Assembly (NCBI GenBank): GCA_002441345.1
Contig: DJVU01000010.1
Coordinates: 1 to 30,610 of the forward strand
Direction: 5' to 3'
Length of the DNA stretch: 30,610 nucleotides
DNA from: Bacteroidales bacterium UBA6248
GTDB taxonomy: Bacteria > Bacteroidota > Bacteroidia > Bacteroidales > Lentimicrobiaceae
The notes under the pieces: generated by a model
What the model was told of the DNA's origin: nothing
Database searches by the model: none
Seen by the model: only the letters and a program-made list of their open reading frames with translations
Shown: in pieces, positions 8,540-16,600 of the stretch
Numbering within the stretch: position 1 is the stretch's first letter
How the letters are laid out: each line of letters begins with the position of its first letter
Made by a program: the position numbers and the translations under genes

Positions 8540-9259
8540 CTATTTAATTGCAGTTACAATGGCTGTAGCTCCCATAAGCAGGGGCTCTCCGCTTACTTTG
8601 CTGAATCCTGCCCTTAGCAATACCTCTGTTATTTCAGGGATGGAATAGTAATTTACCGCAGAATAAGCAAGATACCGGTAAGCCTTGCGGTTTCCGGAAA
8701 GAACTCCGCCTACCGGACCGGTGATGAATTTCTGGTAAAAATGGTATCCGGCTTTAACCAGTCCGTTAGATGGCTGACTGGTTTCAAGGATGACAAACCG
8801 GCCACCGGGTTTCAGCACCCGGTAAACCTCGCCGATGTGCAATTCCGCATCCGGATTTTCGAAAGTCAGGTTTCGGAAACCGAAAGAAATGCCAACCGAA
8901 TCAAAAAAGCCGGATTCAAAGGGCATGTTTCCCGCATCGCCCTGTATCAGATTTATACGGTCTTTCCCGAATACGGCGACTTTTTCGCGTGCCCGTTCCA
9001 GCATGGTATGACTGAAATCGAGTCCGTAGAGTTCGGTGGAGCTGCCGGCCCCGCGACCCAGATGCATGGTAAGGTCGGCTGTTCCGCAGCACAGGTCAAG
9101 AACACGGCCGGGATTGTTTTCCAGTATCCGGACTGCGGCCTTGCGCCTCCAGCCTTCATCCAGGTTAAGGGTAAGTACCCGATTCAGGATGTCGTACTTC
9201 GGCGGTACTTCCGTAAACATTTGCTGGGTTGGGCGGTAGCCCTTCTCATCTTTGAACAT
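8540..9259 (-). CDS. menG: Demethylmenaquinone methyltransferase
   Basis: SAM-dependent C-methyltransferase for the last step of menaquinone synthesis (UbiE/MenG family), 239 residues. The N-terminal signature KYDILNRVLTLNLDEGWR is at about 20-37. SAM motif I is VLDLCCGTADLTMHL. The second family signature is RVLKPGGRFVILETSQPS at about 145-162. Bacteroidota respire with menaquinone, so MenG is preferred to a ubiquinone role. The gene is convergent with the SagB-type gene (17 bases between ends) and divergent from the metallopeptidase gene. An exact -7 element lies 19 bases before the ATG. Confidence 0.95.
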   Translation of the reverse strand: MFKDEKGYRPTQQMFTEVPPKYDILNRVLTLNLDEGWRRKAAVRILENNPGRVLDLCCGTADLTMHLGRGAGSSTELYGLDFSHTMLERAREKVAVFGKDRINLIQGDAGNMPFESGFFDSVGISFGFRNLTFENPDAELHIGEVYRVLKPGGRFVILETSQPSNGLVKAGYHFYQKFITGPVGGVLSGNRKAYRYLAYSAVNYYSIPEITEVLLRAGFSKVSGEPLLMGATAIVTAIK

Positions 9260-9278
9260 TGATGCCTGTTTAATTTTA

Positions 9279-9286
9279 CAAACCTA
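9279..9286 (-). promoter_or_regulatory. -7 promoter element for menG
   Basis: Read on the minus strand, 9286 to 9279 is TAGGTTTG, an exact TAnnTTTG match 19 bases before the menG ATG. No convincing -33 TTTG at standard spacing was found. Confidence 0.5.
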
Positions 9287-9392
9287 CGCAAAACATCAAA
9301 ACCAGTGCATAAATGCCTCCATTTGACCGACGCAGGTTTTAATCCGGACAGCCTGGCTTTATTGCTTCCCGCCGTTTCTCACGGCATTTTGC

Positions 9393-9421
9393 AAAGGCCT
9401 TAATTGTAAAAACAGGCCTTT
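9393..9421. repeat. Inverted repeat in the menG/metallopeptidase divergent region
   Basis: AAAGGCCT (9393-9400) and AGGCCTTT (9414-9421) form a perfect 8-bp inverted repeat with a 13-base spacer. The right arm overlaps the putative -33 TTTG (9420-9423) of the metallopeptidase promoter. This placement suits a repressor operator. No T-run follows, so a terminator is less likely. Confidence 0.4.
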
Positions 9422-9454
9422 TGTGCTCAGACAATCCGCAATTTTATAATTTTG
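9420..9454 (+). promoter_or_regulatory. Promoter for the metallopeptidase lipoprotein gene
   Basis: TAATTTTG (9447-9454) is an exact -7 match ending 24 bases before the ATG at 9479. TTTG (9420-9423) lies 23 bases upstream, at the long end of the spacing accepted for the Bacteroidota -33/-7 promoter. Confidence 0.55.
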
Positions 9455-9478
9455 TATGAATCCAAAAATACACCAGTC

Positions 9479-11533
9479 ATGCGTAACCTTATCATTGTCA
9501 CAGCTATGGCAAGTTTATTTGCTTTAGCCGGCTGCGGAAAAAAGCAGCCTGCCACCACCGGTGATCCGGTAAAAGCCTTTATTGAACAATCAACAATCGA
9601 AAAAGTTACCGGAATGCTTACCGATTCTTTGGGAGAGGCATCTGCCTTTCGCATCGAAAGGGGAGTGCAGCAGGTTGCAGCCCTTTGGCGTGAGAGCGAT
9701 GGCAGTGCCGCTGATTTCGAATCGTTCTGCAAAACAAATTTTGTTGCCGGTGAGGCTGAACTTGAAATCCTGTATCGGAAACTGGAACGCAATTTCGAGA
9801 TACTGAACGGGCATTTTCATAAAATGGATGTACTTCTGAAGGAGCCGCTTCACATCGAAGGCCCGGAAATACAGCCCGTGGATATGATGTTTGGCAGCTA
9901 TAATGCCTCGGCACACATAACCGACGACTTCTTCAATAATAAAATAGCCTTTATTACGGCGCTGAACTTCCCCTTTTATTCCCTCAGGGAAAAATCGGCG
10001 CTGGGGCCCGATTGGAGCCGCAGAGATTGGGCATATGCTCGTATGGGTGACCGGTTTACGTCACGCGTTCCCGCAGAAATTATTCAGGAAGCCTCCCGTA
10101 TTCTTACCGAAGCCGATGCCTATATTTCCGACTACAACATCTATATGGGCAAGCTGGTGGACGAAAATGGTCAAACCTGGTTTCCGGCCGACATGAAACT
10201 GATAACGCACTGGGGACTTCGCGATGAGCTGAAATCGAATTATGCCGGCGAAAACGGATTGCTTAAGCAGCGGATGATATACAGCGTTATGAAACGAATC
10301 ATCGACCAGAGCATCCCGCAACAGGTTATCAATAAGGGCGATTATACATGGGATCCTGTTGAAAACAAGCTTTTTGACAATGGTACTGAAGTGCAGGGAA
10401 CTCCTGAGCCGGATCGCCGTTACGATGTGCTTCTGAAAAACTTCCATGCCATGAAGGCTATTGATGCCTACAATCCCAATTTCCCGACCTATATCGTTCG
10501 CGCTTTTGAAGAGGGTATGGAAATTCCGCAGGAAGACGTGGAACGCCTCTTTACGGAATTCGTTTCCTCTCCGCAGGTTAAAGAGGTGGCTGCTTTCATC
10601 CGTCAGCGCCTTGGCCGCCCGCTCGAGCCTTTCGACATCTGGTACAACGGATTTAAATCGCGTGGAAGCATTCCCGAGGATCAGCTTACGGCCATCACTT
10701 CAAAAAAATATCCCACGCCTGCGGCATTTGAAGCCGACCTTCCGAATATCCTGGTTAAACTTGGATGGACACCGGAGAAATCAAAACAGATCACCTCTCT
10801 GATAAGCGTTGATCCGTCCAGGGGTGCCGGTCATGCCTGGGGCGCCGAGATGCGCAACGACATCGCCCGCCTGCGCACGCGCATAGGACCCGGTGGAATG
10901 GATTACAAAGGATATAATATTGCCGTTCATGAATTCGGCCATAACGTGGAGCAAACGGTTACACTGAACGATGTGGATTATTACATGCTTCAGGGTGTGC
11001 CAAATACAGCTTTTACCGAAGCGGTTGCATTTCTCTTCCAGAAGCGCGACCTGGAACTGCTCGGAATGCCGGATACCGATCCGTCGAAAGAACATCTGCT
11101 GGCTCTCGATAATTTCTGGTCAAGCTACGAAATAATGGGTGTTTCGCTGGTAGACATGAAAGTGTGGAAATGGATGTATGAAAATCCAGGTGCCACCCCT
11201 GCGCAGCTTAAGGAAGCCGTAACTTCGGCAGCCCGGGAGGTTTGGAACAATTACTATGCAGGTATCCTTGGCGGGACGGATGAACCCATTCTGGCCATTT
11301 ATTCACATATGATCGATAACCCTCTTTATCTCTCCAACTATCCCATGGGCCACCTCATCGATTTCCAGATCGAACAGCAGGTGAAAGGTAAATCGCTTGC
11401 TGCGGAATTCGACCGCATGTATACCCAGGGACGACTGATCCCCCAGGTTTGGATGCAGGGAGCCGTAGGACAGGAAATTTCCATTCAGCCTACCCTCAAT
11501 GCTGCTGCTGAAGCCCTGAAAGCACTTAAATAA
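9479..11533 (+). CDS. Putative zinc metallopeptidase lipoprotein (HEFGH motif)
   Basis: A 684-residue predicted lipoprotein: the signal peptide ends in lipobox LAGC (Cys19), so it should sit on the periplasmic or outer face of a membrane. HEFGH (484-488) is a zinc-binding HEXXH motif, and Glu514 in TEAVAF, 26 residues after the second His, is a plausible third ligand. That spacing is as in gluzincins such as the M3 family. The rest of the sequence is not one I can place in a named family; the long helical N-terminal half is consistent with an M3- or DPP III-like fold but this is inference. The ATG at 9479 is chosen over a TTG at 9452 because it yields the lipobox. A good promoter lies just upstream and a strong terminator follows at 11578. 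Confidence 0.75.
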   Translation: MRNLIIVTAMASLFALAGCGKKQPATTGDPVKAFIEQSTIEKVTGMLTDSLGEASAFRIERGVQQVAALWRESDGSAADFESFCKTNFVAGEAELEILYRKLERNFEILNGHFHKMDVLLKEPLHIEGPEIQPVDMMFGSYNASAHITDDFFNNKIAFITALNFPFYSLREKSALGPDWSRRDWAYARMGDRFTSRVPAEIIQEASRILTEADAYISDYNIYMGKLVDENGQTWFPADMKLITHWGLRDELKSNYAGENGLLKQRMIYSVMKRIIDQSIPQQVINKGDYTWDPVENKLFDNGTEVQGTPEPDRRYDVLLKNFHAMKAIDAYNPNFPTYIVRAFEEGMEIPQEDVERLFTEFVSSPQVKEVAAFIRQRLGRPLEPFDIWYNGFKSRGSIPEDQLTAITSKKYPTPAAFEADLPNILVKLGWTPEKSKQITSLISVDPSRGAGHAWGAEMRNDIARLRTRIGPGGMDYKGYNIAVHEFGHNVEQTVTLNDVDYYMLQGVPNTAFTEAVAFLFQKRDLELLGMPDTDPSKEHLLALDNFWSSYEIMGVSLVDMKVWKWMYENPGATPAQLKEAVTSAAREVWNNYYAGILGGTDEPILAIYSHMIDNPLYLSNYPMGHLIDFQIEQQVKGKSLAAEFDRMYTQGRLIPQVWMQGAVGQEISIQPTLNAAAEALKALK

Positions 11534-11577
11534 ACACTAAGCTGCACATGATGCAGTGAAGACGGTGATAACAATTG

Positions 11578-11615
11578 AAGCCCCCGCGGTTCCATCCGGG
11601 ATTCGGGGGCTTTTT
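11578..11615 (+). terminator. Intrinsic terminator after the metallopeptidase gene
   Basis: AAGCCCCCG (11578-11586) pairs with CGGGGGCTT (11604-11612). An inner CGG/CCG can extend the hairpin, and the structure runs into TTTTT (11611-11615). It is a GC-rich stem with a T run on the plus strand, 45 bases after the stop codon. It separates the metallopeptidase from the methyltransferase and shows that the long open frame beginning at 11575 is not the real start of the next gene. Confidence 0.85.
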
Positions 11616-11727
11616 CTATTCCAGGCCTGCAGCCTGGTTTGTTTATCTTCCTGCATTCAAGTGGCCGGAATACAATCAGATGCTTTGCTTCTCAAAGCGG
11701 GAATTTGGATTAGTAGTCCCGATTTAT

Positions 11728-11735
11728 TATATTTA
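11728..11735 (+). promoter_or_regulatory. Near-consensus -7 element directly before the pcm start
   Basis: TATATTTA matches TAnnTTTG at seven of eight positions and ends four bases before the ATG at 11740. With the usual distance to the transcription start, the mRNA would begin at or next to the start codon. Confidence 0.4.
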
Positions 11736-11739
11736 TAGC

Positions 11740-12483
11740 ATGAAAAACAGATTGTTACAAATTATCCGCTGTTTGGTTGCGGGTATTGGAGCGTTTAGTA
11801 TCATCGTTATTATACCTGGGGCTATGGCATCGTTATCGGGGCAGGACCGTTACGCTGAAGCGCGTGAAAATATGGTGAAATATCAGATAGAGGCGGAAGG
11901 GGTCAGGAATAAGGCAACCCTTGATGCCATGCGAAAAGTACCGCGGCACCTGTTTGTACCGGATGCCCTGAAGTCGATGGCCTATCACGATACACCCCTG
12001 CCGATTGGTTACGATCAGACCATATCTCAGCCCTATATGGTTGCGTATATGACGGAAGCCATCAGGCCCGGAGCGGGTATGAAGGTGCTGGAGATAGGTA
12101 CCGGTTCCGGCTACCAGGCTGCAGTTCTGGCCGAAATTGTGGACGATGTGTACACCATCGAAATCGTGGAGCCTCTGGGAAAAGCCAGTGCTGCCCTGCT
12201 CAGCCGCCTGGGATACTCCAATGTGCATGTTCGCATTGGCGACGGGTTTGCCGGATGGCCTGAAAAAGCGCCTTTCGATGCCATTGTGGTAACCGCAGCA
12301 GCCGGCGAATTACCACCGCCCCTGTTTGCCCAGCTGAAGGAAGGCGGACGAATGGTAATACCCCTGGGTAAACCCGGAAGCGTGCAAACCCTGGTATTAA
12401 TTACAAAAATAAAAGGAAAGGCTGTGCGAAGAAGCCTGCTGCCGGTGCGGTTTGTCCCGTTCGTCAGGGAAGAAGGGGAGTAG
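11740..12483 (+). CDS. pcm: Exported protein-L-isoaspartate O-methyltransferase
   Basis: A 247-residue PIMT-family protein that would methylate isoaspartyl residues in damaged proteins using SAM. Conserved PIMT segments are GYDQTISQPYMVAYM (90-104), SAM motif I VLEIGTGSGYQAAVL (116-130) and VTAAAGELPPPL (184-195). Before the catalytic domain are about 30 extra residues: a positive start (MKNRLLQIIR), a hydrophobic stretch to about residue 28 and a possible AMA cleavage site, which together look like a signal peptide or anchor. The ATG at 11740 is chosen because the terminator at 11578-11615 and a -7-like element at 11728-11735 lie in the longer frame. It ends only four bases before the convergent membrane fusion protein gene. 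Confidence 0.88.
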   Translation: MKNRLLQIIRCLVAGIGAFSIIVIIPGAMASLSGQDRYAEARENMVKYQIEAEGVRNKATLDAMRKVPRHLFVPDALKSMAYHDTPLPIGYDQTISQPYMVAYMTEAIRPGAGMKVLEIGTGSGYQAAVLAEIVDDVYTIEIVEPLGKASAALLSRLGYSNVHVRIGDGFAGWPEKAPFDAIVVTAAAGELPPPLFAQLKEGGRMVIPLGKPGSVQTLVLITKIKGKAVRRSLLPVRFVPFVREEGE

Positions 12484-12487
12484 TTTG

Positions 12488-13609
12488 TTAATCCTCCGTT
12501 ATAAGGTTAAAACCGCCTTTTACGAGGACTTCATCAAGGCCTTCAGGATTCAGAATCTCTGTAAATCCGCTGTAGCTGCGCCCTGTAGTGATCCGGTGGG
12601 GCTTAAAACGTATCTCACCGGAAGATTCTCCGGTTTTCACAAGCACAATTCGTGCGTCGCCCGATTTAAGTATGGCCTCATCCGGGAGTGCGGTCCCTTC
12701 CGAGCTGTTAACTGCGATGGAGGCTTCCACATACATTCCTGCAACCAAATTCCTGCATCCGGAATCGATACCGGCTATGGCTGTAATGGATTTCGTTTCC
12801 GGATCAATGGCACGACTGTATGTTTTTATTGTTGCCGTGCAGTTTCCGGCGTTTTTACCAGTACCTGAAAAAACAACGGGCTGTCCTTCCTTCAGCAGAT
12901 AAATGTCTTTTTCAAAAACAAACAGGTTTAGCTGAAGCTGACCGGGATCGGTGATCTCAAGGAGTGATTCTCCGGGGCTTACCGGATGACCAGCTTCTAC
13001 ATTTATACTGGAAACATAGCCGCTGACGGGCGACACAATGCGGAGTTCACGCTGAAAGCCGTCGCCGGGAGTTTTATCTGCCCCCAGAAGCGCTAAATTG
13101 GCTTTAAGTCCTTCATGCCGGGCTTTCAGGCTTTTATACTCCCCTTCTGCATTCAAAAGTGCTTTGCGTGATGAAATACTGTCGCCGGCCAGCATTTTCT
13201 GGCGCTCAAATTCTGCCCTGGCAGGTATCAGCCGTGCTTCGGTTTCGGCATACTCCTGCTGCAGACGAATAAATTCAGGGCTGTTCACCGTAAGTAGAAG
13301 CTGTCCTTTTGAAACATAGTCGCCGATATTTATAAATATCCTTCCGGCATTTCCGGTCACAAAACTGCTGACGCCGGCCATGCCATTTGGCGGGGCGGAA
13401 ATCATACCTCTGACGTTTACAGTTTCGCTAAAGATCTTTTTCTCCAAAGATCCGATGACCATACCGGCCGTTTCAAACTGTGTAAGGTTAACAGTTATCA
13501 GATCCGCATTCTCTGCTGAAGTGTCAGCCGATGTCTCGTTGCTCTGTTTGCACCCGTTTATAAGCAGGGAACTCAGAAATATAATCTGAAGTACAAGTCT
13601 TACCTTCAT
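12488..13609 (-). CDS. RND efflux membrane fusion protein, CzcB/CusB-like lipoprotein
   Basis: Periplasmic adaptor of 373 residues that would join the inner-membrane RND pump to the outer-membrane channel. The N terminus is lipoprotein-like (hydrophobic, INGC with Cys20; Asn at -2 is slightly atypical). The lipoyl/barrel-sandwich halves flank an alpha-hairpin at about 105-178, rich in heptad-like residues (RLQQEYAETEARLIPARAEF, then EGEYKSLKARHEGL). The second lipoyl half has SPVSGYVSSINVEAGHPVSP, and beta-barrel and membrane-proximal domains follow. There is no His-rich metal-binding tail like that of CzcB. It starts five bases after the stop of the RND-TolC fusion gene and is the last gene of the operon. 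Confidence 0.92.
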   Translation of the reverse strand: MKVRLVLQIIFLSSLLINGCKQSNETSADTSAENADLITVNLTQFETAGMVIGSLEKKIFSETVNVRGMISAPPNGMAGVSSFVTGNAGRIFINIGDYVSKGQLLLTVNSPEFIRLQQEYAETEARLIPARAEFERQKMLAGDSISSRKALLNAEGEYKSLKARHEGLKANLALLGADKTPGDGFQRELRIVSPVSGYVSSINVEAGHPVSPGESLLEITDPGQLQLNLFVFEKDIYLLKEGQPVVFSGTGKNAGNCTATIKTYSRAIDPETKSITAIAGIDSGCRNLVAGMYVEASIAVNSSEGTALPDEAILKSGDARIVLVKTGESSGEIRFKPHRITTGRSYSGFTEILNPEGLDEVLVKGGFNLITED

Positions 13610-13614
13610 GGCTC

Positions 13615-16600
13615 TTAATTTAAGATGAGGTAGTTAAGTTCCAATATTATTCTGTTGTAGGAATCAAGGTTTTCGAGGTAACCGAGTTCAATTCGTGCGG
13701 CGCTTTCCATTCCTTTTACAAGCCTGAAAAAGTCGGATTCACCTTCCCGGTAACTCCCGAGCGAAGAGCGGATGATTTCTTCGGAAAGCAGGCGACCACG
13801 GTTGTTGTAATAGTCTATTGCCTGCCGGTACTGATTCAGCTCTTCCGTAAGGGCTTGTTTGCTTGCCCTGTATCGGAACTCCATATCCTCCTTGTTTTTT
13901 TGTACAATCTGCGTTTCCAGCCTGGCACTTTTTATTCTGGAGCGCTGACCGCCGTATATTAATGGAATAGCGATGCCGGCTTCGTAACCATAATAATTTT
14001 TTGCACCGGCAAAACTGTTTGTACCGTTAAACCAGGAAAGAGTAAGATCGGGGAACAAATTATTTCGTTCTTCGGCGAGCATAGCCCGGCTCTGGTCGAT
14101 TTTTGCCGATGCTAAAACCATCATCTGCTGCCAGGCCTGAACTTTATCGTCAGGGTTGATTTCGGCAGGTGCAGAGGGAGTTATACTGTACAGGGAATCG
14201 GATTGCAGCAAGGCGTTCAGCCCGGATTCGGTTTTACTGATTGCCGATTTCAGCTGATTGCGTTCCACCTTTATCTGTTCCGATTCGGATCTGGCAAGCA
14301 GGACATCGAGATATGGAGTATCGCCTTCATTGTAACTTTTCTGTGCTGCCTCAACAAGAAGAGTATAAAGACTGTCGAGCGTTTTAAGCTTTTTCTCTTT
14401 GTAGAATAAAAGATTAAGCCGGTTTGCAGCGATGCGCACCTCTTTTTCAAGTTCAAGGCGGTTCAGTTCATACGCTGCTCCGGTCAGACGTATTCCTGCT
14501 TTTGCGGCTCTGTGCCGGGCCGCCAGCGCTCCGGGGAACGCAAACGACTGTTCAGCGCCAATTACATGGAGGGGTTTATTGTTTTCGGCTATGTTGTTCT
14601 GGTCGAATCCGTAAAAGATACCGGTTTTGCCCAATGCAGAAGACTGCGGCAGGGCAGCCTCCGATTGCATTACCTGTAAACGGGATGCCTCTAGGCTGTT
14701 GTTGTTATATAAGGCAATACTAACGGCTTTTTCGGCTGTAACTGCTACAGGTTGTGCATTGGAGGTACCTGCAATCAGTAAAGGAACAAGCAGAAAGGGA
14801 AGGTTTCTTATAACGGAAGGCGGCCATAAACGGAATCCCTTAACATTGTCAAGTACTGCGTAAAGAAGGGGTAAAACAATCATTGTCAGAAGGGTTGAAG
14901 TAATAAGTCCGCCGATTACCACTGTTGCCAGGGGACGCTGCACTTCAGCTCCGGCACTGGTGGAAATGGCCATGGGAAGGAAGCCCAGTGCAGCAGCAGA
15001 AGCTGTCAGAAGTACGGGTCTGAGCCGCTGCCGTGTACCGGTCATGACACGTTCGCGCATATCGTTTATGCCATGTTCTTTGAGCTCCTTCAGGTGTTCG
15101 ATCAGTACAATCCCGTTCAGTACTGCAATCCCGAAAAGGGCAATAAAACCTACACCTGCCGATATGCTGAAAGGCATTCCCCTTATCCACAGCAGTAGAA
15201 CACCTCCGACGGTTGCAAGCGGGATGGCGGTAAATACCATTGCAGCATCCTTGAATGACCCGAATGCGAAGTGCAGAAAGATAAAAATCAGAAGCAAGGC
15301 AACCGGAACGGCAAGCTGAAGCCTTTTGGATGCATTGCGCAGGTTTTCGAACTGTCCGCCATACGAGATCGAATATCCGGGCGGAAGCTGAAGATCCGTG
15401 CTCAGGATTTTTTCCACATCTTTTACCACCGATTCCATGTCCCGGTTTCGGACGTTGATGCTGACCACAACCCTTCTTCGGGTGTTATCGCGTGATATCT
15501 TAGCTGGTCCCGTTGTATAGTTTATAGTTGCCAGCTCCGACAACGGGATAAGCTGGCCGTTGGGAAGTCTGGCTTTCAGGTTCCGTATATCTTCAATGTC
15601 CTTGCGGTTTTCCTGATCCAATCTCAGAACCAGATCGAAGCGCTTTTCGCCCTCAAAGATGCTTCCTGCGACCGATCCGCCAAATCCGGCCGAGATCAGC
15701 TGGTTCAGTTCTTCGCTGTTGAGGCCGTAACGGGCCAGTTTGTCGCGATGATACACTACGCTCATTTGTGGAAGTCCGGCAGTTTTCTCCACAATTACGT
15801 CGGCAGCCCCATCCACGTGTTCAATCAAACGTTTCACTTCAAAAGCCTTACGGTTAAGGATTTCAAGGTCGTCTCCGAAGATTTTCACGGCAACATCGGC
15901 CCGTACACCGGTAATCAGTTCGTTAAACCGCATTTCGATGGGCTGGGTAAATTCGTATTCAATGCCCGGGATAACGGAAAGCGCTTCCTTGAATTTGTCG
16001 GCCAGTTCATCCTTGCTGTCAGCCGATACCCATTCCTTTTTCGGTTTGAGTTTGATAATTATATCGCTTTCCTCCATCGACATGGGGTCGGTAGGAACTT
16101 CTGCGGCACCAATACGGCTGACGATCTGATCAACTTCCGGAAAATTTTCAATCAGAATATTTTCCATCTGTGTGGTGAGTTCCACGGTGCGGGATAGGGA
16201 AGTCCCCGTTTTAAGTACGGGCTGAATTACAAAATCGCCTTCGTCCAGGGTAGGGATGAATTCTCCGCCCATCCTGCTGAAGAGGAAAGCCGTACCTGCC
16301 AGCATAACAAAGGCTGAAGCAAATATGATTCGCTTGTGGCCGTACGACCATTCAATTACCGGTTTATAGCTGCGGTGCACCAGATTCATAATCCTGACCG
16401 AAAGGGTTCTTTTTCCTTCTTTTTCGGGTTTAAGAAAAACGGATGCGGCAACTGGCAACCAGGTGAGGCAGAAAACAATTGCACCTACAATGGCAAAGCT
16501 GAACGACAGAGCCATTGGCCGGAACATCTTCCCTTCAACACCGCTGAGGGAAAGAATAGGGATGAATACGATAAGGATTATAACTTGTCCAAAGATGGCC

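Noticed and set aside
8741..9262. Open frame of 173 codons on the plus strand
   Set aside because: It is antisense to menG, whose motifs are clear; no ribosome-binding site or family similarity.
11575..11739. N-terminal extension of the pcm frame
   Set aside because: It contains the strong terminator hairpin of the preceding gene and lies before the promoter-like element.
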